A DNA stretch of 64,000 bases from Fragosphaeria purpurea. Its lineage: Eukaryota > Ascomycota > Sordariomycetes > Ophiostomatales > Ophiostomataceae. The stretch covers positions 1,426,001 through 1,490,000 of the forward strand of contig PCDL01000012.1 in assembly GCA_002778095.1 (NCBI GenBank), written 5' to 3'. Below, piece after piece: positions 23,951-35,103 of the stretch; positions within the stretch are counted from its first letter, which is position 1; each line of letters opens with the position of its first letter. The position numbers and the translations under genes were made by a program. The notes beneath the pieces were generated by a model, which was not told the origin of the DNA, ran no database searches, and was given only the letters and a program-made list of their open reading frames with translations.

Positions 23951-25384
23951 CGTCGTCGGCGGCGTCGCAAAAGCAAGCAAAAATCAAGGGATGGCAAGTT
24001 GCTTCAGTTAAAGTCATTACCGAATCACAGAGGATGGCTTGACTGTCTGGTTCGTCGTTTTTGATTTTCGACCAGCAGCGCATGCCCGGCGTCTTATGTT
24101 CGCAGTTGGAACAGGAAGCAAATGGGAAATGATGCGAGGGAAAAGGAAGAATTACTTACGACGTATGGTTATTCTGGCCGACCCTTTGTTGGCTAACGTC
24201 TTTTTTTTCGTTGGCCGACTTCTGTCTCCTTTTGTTGTTGTTTTTTGTTTGCTTCTTTGATTTTTTGTTTCGTCAAACACGCATCTTCCGTTTGCGTAAC
24301 CATGATTTCGCTGTTCCTTCGCGTTATTTGTCTTTCGTCTTTCTTATTTCTCTTTTTGTCTTTTTGTCTTTTGCCTTTCTTTTTTTTTTTTTTTTTTTTT
24401 TTCTTATTTCTTCTTTCGTTCCTTTTTTTTTCTATTTTTCTTTGTACAGCGTCGTAATTTTATTCCGCTGCAATTTTTTTTTCATACCCACTTCGATAAT
24501 TGTACGATGTACAACTACGAGCACGAGACGTTCTCGTGGCTTAGATGCGCGTTGTCGCCTTTGTGGTCACAGGTGAGGGTTGCTGAAGAGCCGTCTTCAA
24601 CCGTTTTTCATCGAAACGGGAAGATGCGTTGCCTCTAGCAGAAGAGCATGAATCCTTTTGAGGGGGGGTGCCATTGCCTGGGACTGGGAGTGGCGACTGT
24701 ACTCTGTACTCCATCCTTCGTATTGATTCTCTTTGTCCTTGTACTTCCTGGGTCTGCTGTGAGATTTTGGTGGTGGTCTTTGAAGAGCTTTGAGGACCTT
24801 TGAGAACGGACAGAAATTGGTTGCTGGGGCACGCTGGCACATTTTTTGCACACCGAGACGGCAGCAGACAGCCATACCCAGTAATTACGGGAAGCCCATT
24901 AATCGACGGGGCATTATCTGTTTCAGCTGGGCTTTTCTTGTCCAACACCACACGAGCGACGCCAGTAGAATTTTGTGTTCGGCATACCGTTACGGCTCAT
25001 CACATATGTGCATATGTCTACATCAAAATTTGTGCAGTGCTTCCCATCGCTAGCAATAGGTGTCTATCCGCCCCCAAACGAGTCATACTAGGGGGTATTT
25101 CTCTTTGGTGGGGAGAAGACATGAAGCAACCGACGATCGGACGTTCCATCCACCGAGCCCTTCTTTTTTTTCAACAGAACTACGGGTGCATTTCAATGAC
25201 GGATGCGTTTGTACAACCCCAAAATTTCAACTACCCTATTATTCAAATGTCCTGTTTCTTCGTCCCAACCGTCTGACCTCTCTTTTCCTTTTTCCTTTTC
25301 CTCCCCAGCTTTCCCCCCCTTGAAAAAAATTGCTGTTTTCTCGAATCAAGAAGCCTTTCCTTCCACAGAAAAGAAGGAACGATT
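23951..25384. other. Intergenic AT-rich DNA
   Basis: This contains the probable promoter of the triple-module gene and several T-rich tracts (for example near 24378-24402). A minus-strand frame at 24541-24951 is hydrophilic and ungrounded. No gene is supported. Confidence 0.5.
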
Positions 25385-25960
25385 ATTTTCGTGAACTCAC
25401 AAACTAAATCGTCCGCCTTCATCGAATACGTCAAAGGCCCGACTCTCCAAGAAGTTCTTAATGGTAAAAATGGCCATCTACCACTCAACAAACCGGATGT
25501 ACGCGTTTTGGTCACCCAATATGCGCAGATGGCACGCCCGGTGTCCTTTGACTTTCTTCACGACCTGCTTGGCTAGAATGCAGAAAACCGGCCGTCGGCG
25601 CACGACAGGTTACAGCATGCCTATTTCCGGGCAAATGCGGACCTCCTCGACTGCGCATGTGGCAGCGTGGGCCCGGGTCTTTCCACACAGACCTTCCGAC
25701 TGAGCGGGTCAAAACAAAAAGCCATTGCTTCACATCTTCCTGATGACGGCGACGACGACGAGCATGACGATACCATCGCCACCGGTCTCCAGACCCCGAG
25801 GAATTTAAATTCCCTCACTGTTGTTTCCGGCGCGCTCGGCGCAAACGCTCTGCCCCCACCGTTCTCTCGTCAAAGCGGTCGGCCTGACAAGATGCGGTCG
25901 GCACCATACATCATGCAACACGCGATTAGTACTTCAGGCAAGGATGAAATCGTCCTTTGA
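25385..25960 (+). pseudogene. Protein kinase C-lobe remnant with in-frame stop
   Basis: One frame reads through from about 25385 to 25960 except for a TAG at 25574-25576. Directly after the stop the frame gives NAENRPSAHDRLQHAYF, which matches the end of many Ser/Thr kinase domains (a L-x-x-N-x-x-x-RP-[ST]-A-x-x-x-LQHPYF-type subdomain XI). Before it lies FIEYVKGPTLQEVL and FDFLHDLLG. The upstream kinase lobes are missing. A C-to-T change of CAG could produce the stop. It may be a fragment of a lineage-specific kinase. The downstream acidic Pro-rich frame to 26195 may be more of the same gene. The alternative is a coincidental short frame, but the subdomain XI match is good. Confidence 0.45.
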
Positions 25961-26224
25961 CAGCGTCAGTGCAACACGGCCAGTCAATTCGATGTTTCCC
26001 TCGATCGCGGCCACGACAGCCTTCCCCCCTCCCCCGGCGCCCCCGGCAGCACAAGCCGAAGAAACGCCGGATGTGGAAGCGTCACCCTCGGGGGCGAACG
26101 AGGGCATAAAGCTGCCGGCTGGCTACCGCGCATTGGAGTGGAACGAAATGACTGTTATGCATGAGATCTACCTATTGCTCTCCAGTATTTCATGAAATGT
26201 TTTCAACCTAGTGTTGAGTTTAAC

Positions 26225-28672
26225 CTAAAATTCGTCGATTTTTGCACGCTTTGCATGCTTAGTATCACCATACTCTCGATAACGCTTCCTGTGTGTCTCC
26301 AACCCGCCTGCGGGTGGTTTCTCGTCCTGCTGCCGTTGCACCAGCGCGCAGTCAAAGTCGATGGCCATGACGCGCTGCAGCTCCTCGTTCCACGCCATGT
26401 TCGTGTCGTTCTCGTCGCAATGCATGACTCCGTACGGCTGCAGCTCCCGGAGCGTGCGCAGCATCTCGTCGCGGTAGCACATCGTGTCGCCCGTTTTGCG
26501 GCCGTGGTGCCACAGCGAGTCGCCCGCAAAGGACATGAGCATCATGTGCGAGATGTGCGCACCGCATTCGGTCCAGTACTCGTCCACCAGCTGGATGACG
26601 CCGAGGTTGACCGGTACCAGGCGGCCCTGGCACGCCTCCAGGAAGCCGTAGGCCGCGGCCTCCTTCTCCAGCCGCTTGCGGTGCGCCCGCTGCACGCCTT
26701 TGCCAACAAAGCAGTAGCCGTACGCGCTGAGCGCCAGCTTGAACAGCGCCCCGATGCGTCCGTACATGCCAAAACGCTCCAGGCTCTGGCAGTCGTGGTC
26801 CATGTCGTCGGCCAGCTGCTGCACCAGCATCTCGCGGAGCTGCTCTACGGAGATCGGGTGCGGCCCGTCGTCATCGTCGTTGTCGTTGTCACCTTCATAG
26901 ATAAGAGGATTGGCTGCGGCGCGCCGTCGGTGTAGATGCACATTGGGACAACGCGGGTCCTTGTTGCCTCCCATCTTCAGACCCCGGAGGCACGCTTGCG
27001 TGCAGTACTGTAGCGCCGGCGAGAGCGGCGCATCGACGGGAAGCGACCACGTCGATGCTGCCTGTCGTGAGCCGTGCGTCGCCGCGGTGCCTGAGATACG
27101 TTTGTCTGGTGGTGGTTGCACTGCACCGGCCGTGGGAGCCCCCGCTGCTGTCGTAGACGCTCGCGTCGTCCCGCCCGACCGGGCCGTCGGGCCTGGTCCA
27201 CCGTCGTCTCCGTCGTCGTCGTCGTCGTCCTGGTCTCGCCGGCGGTTACCGCCTTGCTTTTGGGGATCTCCGCAGCCACCTCCACCCGTGCCCGGAGCCA
27301 AGGCAATCATGGTCTCCGCAACCGACGCAACTTTTGGTGCGTCGGTTGTGTCTCCATACGGCGTAGGCCACGTAGGCTGCTCTTTGTGTACGGTTTTCTT
27401 CCACCGGTGCGTCATGTACCGGCCCTGCATCGCCATGAGCACGAACGCGAGGACGAGCGCAACCGCCGAGTGTTTGAGGTCGTTCCGGGCGGTCGACTTG
27501 ACCGTCCGCGCGGGCTCCTCCATGTGGTAATACAGTGTCGAGGGCTGCTCCGGGTCGAGGTAGAGGAAGATCAGGGCGTGGCCCGTGGTCGCGTAGCTAT
27601 ACTGCAGCCCGTAATCGACCATGTAGTGGAACGTCTGCGTTAAGACCATGGCAATATCACGCTTGGCCACGACTTTTTCGGTGGGGTTGGCCGTGCTCTT
27701 GAAGGATTTGATAACGTCTTCCATAAAGGAAGCGGCGGTGTCGGGTGCGAGAGTGCTGCGGAGCAGATCCTCATCGATCTTGTGCGCGGCCTTGTACTCG
27801 ATGACAAACAGCGGCCGCATCGTGCCGTCGGCGCTGTGTCGGAAGCACCACTGGTCTGGGTGGACTTTGGTGCGCTCGGGCGACGGGCGCTTCCTGGGGG
27901 GGCCGGACCTCTCGCGCTCGTCTGCTTCGGCCGCGGCCTGCGCAATGGCGGCATCCATGTCGCGCTTAGCAACGCCGAGCGCGCCAATGTACGCAGGCCG
28001 GTCCTGTTTGATCGACAGTGGCTTTCGGCTGCCGCGGCCCCGGCTTGATCGGGTGCGCGCCCGGCCACGGCTTGGGCTCCGCGAGGACGAGGCGCTCTCG
28101 TCTTGGCCCTCCGGCTCCTCCTCGTCGGACTCGGTCGCGACAACACCAAAGGGGTAGTTGTTGAAGGAGACGACGCTGGGTGCATCGGCGCGCGGGATCC
28201 TCGTAGCGCCGCTGCCGACGAGATCAAGAAAACGCGGGAGGACGTCCAGCGCGCAGCCCTCGACCGCCAGGCACTCAAAATTTCTCAAGTCGTCTTCGCT
28301 GGCCAGCCGCCGGTCGCTGAGCTTGTCCGCCAGGTAGTCCAGGCCGGCAGGCGACGGAAACAGCGCCTGCTGGTGGAACGCCTGCTCGAGAACGGCGAAG
28401 CTCTCTTCGTGCCGGGCGCCGAAATCCACCCACGGTTTGAGGTAGCGAGGGTACTGTTTTCCTTCCACGCGCGTCATTCGGCCAGTGGTCGAGAGGAGCT
28501 TGTTTCTTTCGACGTTGAGTTTCATGAAGATGTTGTGGTGGCAAATGTCGAGGAATTCGGAAAAGGATGTCTTCGCGAGCTGCTTTTCTGCTTTTGTGAG
28601 AGCGCGCTCGGCTTCTTGTCGACCGCGCTCCGCTCTTTCGTACAATGCACGGTAGTCGATTTCGTCAGCCAT
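26225..28672 (-). CDS. Nuclease-like plus kinase fusion protein (fungal PK-like family)
   Basis: A single-exon protein of 815 residues. Residues 30-170 form an all-helical header (SFSEFLDICHHNIFMKLNVER). After a Ser/Arg linker comes a putative restriction-endonuclease-like segment with DQWCF (273-277) and RPLFVIEYKAAHKI (287-299); the E-x-K at 292-294 and the conserved context resemble the PD-(D/E)XK fold. A Cys/His cluster follows (C557, C561, C575, H579). The C-terminal kinase lobe (610-780) has K658, E671, an HCDENDTN catalytic loop (751-758) and IDFD (771-774), so the core residues of phosphotransfer are present. The order header-nuclease-zinc-kinase is known from a large family of fungal proteins, some compared with Crinkler-type effectors. 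The nuclease assignment is inference. Role unknown; conflict or self/non-self functions have been proposed for such families. Confidence 0.72.
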   Translation of the reverse strand: MADEIDYRALYERAERGRQEAERALTKAEKQLAKTSFSEFLDICHHNIFMKLNVERNKLLSTTGRMTRVEGKQYPRYLKPWVDFGARHEESFAVLEQAFHQQALFPSPAGLDYLADKLSDRRLASEDDLRNFECLAVEGCALDVLPRFLDLVGSGATRIPRADAPSVVSFNNYPFGVVATESDEEEPEGQDESASSSRSPSRGRARTRSSRGRGSRKPLSIKQDRPAYIGALGVAKRDMDAAIAQAAAEADERERSGPPRKRPSPERTKVHPDQWCFRHSADGTMRPLFVIEYKAAHKIDEDLLRSTLAPDTAASFMEDVIKSFKSTANPTEKVVAKRDIAMVLTQTFHYMVDYGLQYSYATTGHALIFLYLDPEQPSTLYYHMEEPARTVKSTARNDLKHSAVALVLAFVLMAMQGRYMTHRWKKTVHKEQPTWPTPYGDTTDAPKVASVAETMIALAPGTGGGGCGDPQKQGGNRRRDQDDDDDDGDDGGPGPTARSGGTTRASTTAAGAPTAGAVQPPPDKRISGTAATHGSRQAASTWSLPVDAPLSPALQYCTQACLRGLKMGGNKDPRCPNVHLHRRRAAANPLIYEGDNDNDDDDGPHPISVEQLREMLVQQLADDMDHDCQSLERFGMYGRIGALFKLALSAYGYCFVGKGVQRAHRKRLEKEAAAYGFLEACQGRLVPVNLGVIQLVDEYWTECGAHISHMMLMSFAGDSLWHHGRKTGDTMCYRDEMLRTLRELQPYGVMHCDENDTNMAWNEELQRVMAIDFDCALVQRQQDEKPPAGGLETHRKRYREYGDTKHAKRAKIDEF

Positions 28673-28905
28673 GATGCGAGCGGAGGCTGACCGGCGGAGG
28701 CTGACCGGCGTTGCCGTTGACGCGTATCGACGCTCCGTTGGGTCATGAAGACGCGATGTTGGGCTCCCATGGGCTTAGACGAGCCCCTTTGGACGGTGCC
28801 TAGACCTGATTAGGCCAATACTTAATTCTGCATGCTAGTTACACCAAAACAAAAGTACTTTTCAGTCTGCTGAAAAGAAAAGAAAGCAGAACAACCTAGG
28901 CCAAT

Positions 28906-28930
28906 GAGAGAGAGAGAGAGAGAGAGAGAG
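28906..28930. repeat. (GA)n microsatellite
   Basis: Twelve and a half GA dinucleotides, in the promoter-side DNA of the nuclease-kinase gene. Confidence 0.9.
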
Positions 28931-29328
28931 CAGAAAAGTGATTTCTTTATGTAACTGAATGCCCAAAACGGGACGGAAAACGCGAGGCTGTATGGCGACT
29001 GTTCGTGCGTGTGTTTTTCTGGTGTTGCCTAGAGTTTAGACTGTTCGTCTATTACCCTTTTAGAACTTGCTGCCTGAGGCATGATAGCGGCACATATATA
29101 ATCCGCACTGCCCGATCAGCTCTCACTAAAGGGGGAAAAAGTGGGGCCTGATCAGCTCTCAGCCAAAACACCACCAACACGCCCCCTTACTCGGCCTTTT
29201 TTTTCAAATAAATCGCCATGGCTTTCGCTCTAGACGGTACTTTAACTAGCCCTACTTCTGCTCTTAAGCTCTAACGGCGTCGCGGCGGGTGCCGGTCCAT
29301 TCAGCGCCCACGTGCCCGAGACAAGGCT

Positions 29329-29460
29329 GCCAGTTGCACCGAAATGTAGGCAATAAGGGAGCCTCGCACCCTCTTTTGGGGGCAGTTCCCTAGGGCCCGC
29401 CCAGCCTTTTGTGCGCGGTATGCGCACGTGTGGTTGTTGCCTTCTCTTTCAGGCAGCGCT
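29329..29460. repeat. Diverged dispersed repeat, copy B
   Basis: Related to 19393-19542 at both ends. The central palindrome of copy A is degraded here to GTGCGC-GGTAT-GCGCAC (29411-29427). Read on the minus strand, both copies encode a related PYCLH(F/S)G-x-TG-x-LV peptide, which may be left from a coding element or be coincidence. Confidence 0.55.
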
Positions 29461-30849
29461 GTTACGTTCTGCCTGCTTCACTGGTAACTTCCATACTCTA
29501 CTACCTACAGCTTTCCGTAATTCAGGTACCAGGGAGGGAAAAGAAGGTATATCGTAACTAGGACCAGTCAAGCAGAGCAACATACGTTAAGAGTGCGTAA
29601 TAAATTAATTTTCAGTTCTAACTGCTGCATCGTAGTAGCAACTCCGTGCCGCTGTTCACTTTTTCTTCCCAGGCAGAGCGTACTCATTCTAACAAGTAGC
29701 CATCTGTGTCTGTGCATCTCCATATATTAAGACCTTAATCTTACAACTACTGACATGCGTCTCGTAGGCGACTCTAAGCAGAGCGTGACAAGCATTTGTC
29801 CTCTGTGTTTTTTTTGTTTTTGGTTTCCGGGTAGTTTCTAGAACTCTGTCTTTCGTTTCGTCAGTCAAGTTCTTTCAAATTTTTATGCATATCACGTCTA
29901 CAACATCGACAGAAAGCAAAAAAAGAGCAATTATATATTATCTCTTCTGTTCACCTTCCGTAACCTCACATCTGCTGATATTTTCGCACCATTTATTGGC
30001 CTGGCAGGCATTACTTGGTATTTTTAGCAGCTGTTTATGGTCGACGTGTTACCGCAGTTTACCAGGGCCAGTTGGAGCCACAAGACACTAACTACTCACC
30101 CGCGGACCGGCCCGGCCACGCTAGCACGAGCACTGTAACCTTCCCCCCTCCCTGTACAGCGTCTTGTCTTATTCTGGTCCCATACCTTTCCTCAGGGGGA
30201 AAAGGCTTTAACCATACTGACAAACGACCTATTATTCAACACGAAATGGCCTTCAAGAAGTTTCCGGATCACTGGACTTCATTTTCCTGTTGATGAATTT
30301 CACCAGCCGTCAACTACTCTCCCCGTTATTTCCCTTTTTTGTTTTTTGAATCCCAGTTCAAATTCTTGGAAATTGCAAAACGGACAACGCCACCCATTAA
30401 GCATAATTAGAGAAGCGTTACCTGATCTTCACTAGATTGGGGACGGAAACGACACCGACTTTATGATTAACGAGGTGAATTTATGAACAAGGTTTCACAC
30501 GGAGGTATTGCTGCAGTGCGCAGAAGCGGATCTTCTCGAAATGATAATATCGAATCAAACAAGGACGTTGCTGTATTCCGCCTAATCCTTCTGTAGAAGC
30601 CTCGGCCTAGTGCATCTCTACTTCATACACGCCTGATGGCACGCCTAATTTATTTGCCAGTGCGAAAAATCGGCTAGCAACAGAAGTGTTATTGACTACA
30701 AAAGAAAAGTACCAAGAGCTTCAAAGAACGACAATAGACGTAACACATAAAACGGTGTTTAGATCGATCACACTATGTAAAAACAAACAGGCAATAGAAA
30801 GTAGACTTCGTCCAAAAAAAATACCAAAAAGCTGCTCATTCTCAACCCC

Positions 30850-33800
30850 TTAGATGTAGAACATGCTGTCCCTCAGGTTCGCGTGAATCTGCACGTCTTG
30901 CTGCGACGTGGCGCCCGTGCCCCCGACGCTGCCTGCCACCGACGGCGCCGTGGAGTTGCTCGGCGTCTCGAACACGCTGCTGAGGTAGCAGCGGGCCCGC
31001 TCGCAGAGGATGTCGGCGTAGTAGGCGGGCGTGCAGATGCTCACGGCCTTGGTGGCGCGGCCAAACACGTAGCACATGCTCTGTGTGAGGTCCTGCAGCC
31101 GGTCGGCCACGTTCGACGCGCCCGGCGCACCACCACCAGCACCACCACCAGCCGCGGCGTACTTGGGCCGGAAGATCTCGTCCAGCAACACGTAGTAGTG
31201 CGCGGGCCGCACGGTGCCCTGCAGGGCCGCGTGCGCCTGCAGGAAAAAGTCCCAGTGGCGGGCCTCGGTGACGCCGCGGTCGACCACCGTGCCGGGTTTG
31301 GTGTTGCCCGAGCGGTCCGCGTCGGCGTCGGCCGTCGGGTAGAAGCGCGTCTGGTGGCGCTTGCCGACGACGACGACGGTCAGGCGCGGCAGCCCGCGCG
31401 CCTGGTCCGCGGGCTGGTAGACGTCGCGGCACGCGGCGCGCAGCAGCGGCAGCTCCGCGTCGACGACCGTCTGGTACTGGCCCTCGGACACGCCGTCCCG
31501 GTACACGAGGATGTTCTCCGGCAGGGCCGCGTTCTTGCTGCTGGCGCCGCCTGGGCCTCGGTGGCCCCCGTCGCCGCGCCACAGGCGCAGGCGCGACTTG
31601 AGCATGTCGCCCAGGTGCGAGACCATCTCCTGGCGGGCCTGGGCCTGGATGCTCAGGACGCCCGGCCACTGGCCGAGCGACCGGTCGACGCTGGCCACCA
31701 TGCCAGCGATGCTGGGCGCGAGCGCGGAGGAGCCCGGCGACGGGTGCGTCACGTCGATGCCGACCACCATGGTCTTGCCCTCGGCGACGACGCCGAGGTG
31801 CGCCGGGTCGACGAGCTGGTTGTTGCCGCCCAGCTTGAGGTTGAACTTGAGCGCGACGTTGCGGAAGTACTGGTCCTGGCCCCGCGGGCTGGCGAGCTTC
31901 GTGCCCACGACGCAGATGGTGTGGATGCCGTACTGGACGTCGCCGAGCTGCTTGATGCGGTTGTAGAGCGGGATGGGCGTCGCCGGCAGGATGACGAGGA
32001 GCAGCTGCAGTGACGAAGCGGCCAGCTTGAGGAAGCCGTCGAGCTGCGGGTCGTCGGTGCCGTTCAGCTGCACGCGGCGGGCCGGGCCCGGCGCGCCGGC
32101 GGCGATGCCGCAGTCTTTGAGCACGTCGGTGAAGCTCTTGAGGAGGTCGGCCAGCGCTTCTGACGTGAACGCCTGGGCGCCCGGATACAGACCGGGCATG
32201 TCGATGTACAGGCACGACCATCGCTGCATGCTGCCGCCGGCATGGAACTTGAGGCTCGGCGCGTTGCGCGGCACCATGTTCCAGCCGCCGGCGACCATTT
32301 GCGCCTGCTTGTTCTGCTTGTAGACGACGCGCGGGCCGACGAGGACCCGGCCGGGAACGGTGATCAGGCTGCTGGCGGTGGCCATGCCGAACGGTCCCTG
32401 CGCGCGGGCATCAGCAACCAATCAAAACGCCAGACGACCCTCACGAAAACAAAACAAACAAACAATGAACGTACCAGGTGTGGGTTCGTGCTGGCTGACA
32501 GCCCTGCGGTCTGCAGTCCCTCTCCGGTGATGGACGTCATGTTGTCACGCGGTGTGCGGACGGCGAACCGGATCATCTGCTGGGTCTGGCTGGGGTCGAG
32601 CTTGCTGCTGGCGGGCTGCCCAGGAACAATGCTGCAGACTTCGGCTGGCAAGTACGTCGGATTCTCACGGTTGCCCACGTTGACAACCGGCAAGTTCGTG
32701 TTGGCGATACGGATGCCGTATGCTTCAGGGTTTGCTGTCAGTCACAAGTCAAGGCATCACGGAAGGAGTATCACGACAGGCAAATGCCATGAATGCATCA
32801 CGTACTTTTGACAAAGAAGTCGTAGACCGAGATGTACTGCCCGCCACCAGCAGCAGGCGGATTCTTGGCCTTGGCCCCGGCTGCCTTGCCGCTCTTGCCG
32901 CCCTTTTTCGGTCCGGCCGAGGGAACAGACGACGACGGCGCCGACGACGAAGCGGCGGCGGCGGCGGCGGCGTCCTTGGGGGCGTCCAACCAGAACTGCA
33001 CGTCCTTGGGTCCGGCGCCAAAGTTGGCCACACGCGGCGGGTGGTCGAGCCCGTGGCCGTCGTTCTTGTTGGCCAGGCCGAAGATGGTCTTGATCCGCGG
33101 CACAACCTCGCCGCGCTTGTTCGTCTTCGCCTTGAGGTGCGTCGTCTGCACGCGCACGCGCTTGAGGAACGCCTCGAGCTTGTGCAGCCCGCGCCGGGCA
33201 TCAAAGCGCTGCATGCACTGGTCGAGGGGCCCCGCCTGGTAAAAGGCGGCGTGGGCGACGTTGACGTTGACCAGCACGCGCGCGGTCGCCACGCGCACGC
33301 TGGCAAAGAAGCCGCGCAGGGCCGTGAGGCCGTTGCCGAGGTCCCGCGCACTGCCGCCGCCGCCGCCGACGCCGCCGCTTTGCGGCCGCAGAGAAAAGGT
33401 GCGCGCCGCGCCGAGGGTGGCGAGGTCGCTGGACGACTTGGCGTAGTGGTTGAAGACAATGTTGAAGGCCTGGATGATGGGCAGCTTGGCATCGTACTGC
33501 GCGGACCGGTCGGTCGAGGCCAGGTACGCCAGCAGCTCGGAGACGGCCAGCGTGTTCGTCAGGCGGAGCTGCACGCGGTACACCGGAGCGCCGGCGCGCG
33601 GCTCGTCTTCGCGTTCGGCACGGTAGGGGACGGCCACGGTCTGGTCGTCCAGCTTCGTGCGCGCGATGACGGTCGACCGGAAGTCGGTGACGATGTCGCT
33701 TTTCTTCGGCGCCAGCTCGGCCGAATCCAGGAGCAGACGGACGACCTGCGCCAGTTTCTTCCCGGTCACGGTCGGCGTGACCGACACGTCGTAGCGGTGC

Positions 33801-34141
33801 AGGACAATCTTGGGCGAGGCCGTGAGCACGACGTAGTTGGCCCAGAGAACGACGGACGAGCCCTTTGTTCCGTAACCGGGACGACCGGGAAACGTCTCTT
33901 TCGGGTTCAACTTGCCCTCCTTGCCCTGAAGAGCATTCTCGATCTTGGTGACTGTCGGATCGGGGGTAGTGGCTCCACCGATCACGCCGCCGCCGCCGCC
34001 GCCACCACCTCCGTATCCACCGCCGTATCCGCCGCCACCACCACCAGATCCGCCGGCTGCTCCTCCGCCTCGAGGACGGAAGGGAAAGTTCTGACCGCCG
34101 CCGCGGCCCCGCCCTCGGTTACCTGTGCCACGAGTCGCCAT
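30850..34141 (-). CDS. Argonaute (QDE-2-type), slicer residues intact
   Basis: A protein of about 1043 residues. Three exons read leftwards: 34141-32806, 32722-32475 and 32397-30850, with introns of 83 and 77 nt in matching phase. The N-terminus is an RGG/Gly-rich tail (residues 1-55). An N domain and linker follow, then a PAZ domain ending with YGIRIANTNLPVVNVG and YLPAEVC. The MID domain includes an RVVYKQNKQAQ-type segment. The PIWI domain has the full catalytic set near D743 (GIDVTHPS), E785 (ARQEMV), D829 (YRDGVSEGQY) and H928 (RPAHYYVLLDE), so slicing is expected. The protein ends in DSMFYI, as usual for Argonautes, whose final residues sit near the guide 5' pocket. It binds small RNAs in cytoplasmic silencing complexes. 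It is divergently arranged with the NYN nuclease gene. Confidence 0.95.
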
Positions 34142-35103
34142 GACGATGTGTTGGCAGTTGAAAGATGATAGACGTTTGTAAAAAAAATGAAATAAAAACA
34201 GGTTGCACGGTGATGCTGTTGATTTTTACGTTGGGCAAGACAGGGCCGTGGTTGAAAAGCAGCCACGGTTGTGCTCAGTGCTCAGAAGAACGCCTTGCCG
34301 TCCGACAGGTCTCTTTTTGTGTCTCCCTGGCCCGCGTCCTTTGTCTGCATCGGGCGATACGCCCTCCCAATATTATGCAACAGCTGAGGGAACTTCCCCA
34401 CCCTCCATGTTGGTTCTTTGGACGTCCAGTCATCAAGCCACCATGCGGTCAGCGAATAAGACGACACAGCTACGAGCGGTCGCCTTCCTGCTGCTACACG
34501 TGTTGCTTCATCTTAGGTTCTCCCATCTGCAGCTCACAGCCTTGTCTAACCAGTTGGATGCGGGTGCCACGTCCCACCCACCACGAACTCAATACCCACT
34601 TGCAACTCTACAAAAACCTTGGTCTAGGCGCATGATACCTTCTCACAAAAAGCTGGTCTTGTTGGGGATGGCGGCACGCTTCACTTGTTCGTAGGTAAAA
34701 ATAGTCATGGCTCGGCTGGTGGCTAGGTCTCAGGGGGGTGTAAACCAGATGGCCGGCGGTTCCCATAAAAATCCTTTAAATGTGCAAAGAATAGTCTTGG
34801 CCTTTGGGTATGAATGCACTGGGGAAGCAACAGATATGCACGCTCGTGTAAAGAAATGCGGCTGGCCAAAAAAAGACTGTAATCTTGGGGGCAATCTCAG
34901 CCTGGTCCATCCAGCCCCTGCCCCATATACACCCCCTTCCGCAAGTCGTGCGTCCTCACGGGGTGGATAATACTTCCCCCAAGTGCTTGTCCTCTTGGTT
35001 TTACATCCCCTTTTTTTATATCGCTGTTCTTGGTGGTGTTGTGCTACATATATCACATCGGGGGCTGTGCCACGTCGCCGGCCAACACCATCATTCGACG
35101 ACG
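34142..35103. promoter_or_regulatory. Shared divergent promoter, Argonaute/NYN pair
   Basis: 962 bp separate the two start codons, so both genes are probably driven from this interval. It holds CT-rich blocks and a TTTTTTTATATCG AT-rich segment (35009-35021) about 90 bp before the NYN ATG. No gene fits in it. Several short frames lack motifs. Confidence 0.45.

Larger units (their letters stand above)
28673..30849. other. Intergenic DNA with a repeat
   Basis: No gene is supported. It holds a (GA)n microsatellite (28906-28930), a tandem duplication of CGGAGGCTGACCGG just upstream of the nuclease-kinase ATG (28679-28710), and copy B of the dispersed repeat (29329-29460). Confidence 0.55.

Noticed and set aside
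24541..24951. 136-codon minus frame
   Set aside because: Hydrophilic, no motif, no promoter or splice support.
21989..28672. Secondary-metabolite gene cluster
   Set aside because: No polyketide synthase, NRPS, terpene cyclase or tailoring enzymes appear in the island.
30842..32221. 459-codon minus frame over the Argonaute
   Set aside because: Arg/Pro/Gly-rich alternative frame of the Argonaute third exon with no motifs.
32720..34168. 482-codon plus frame
   Set aside because: Antisense shadow of the Argonaute first exon; no motifs.
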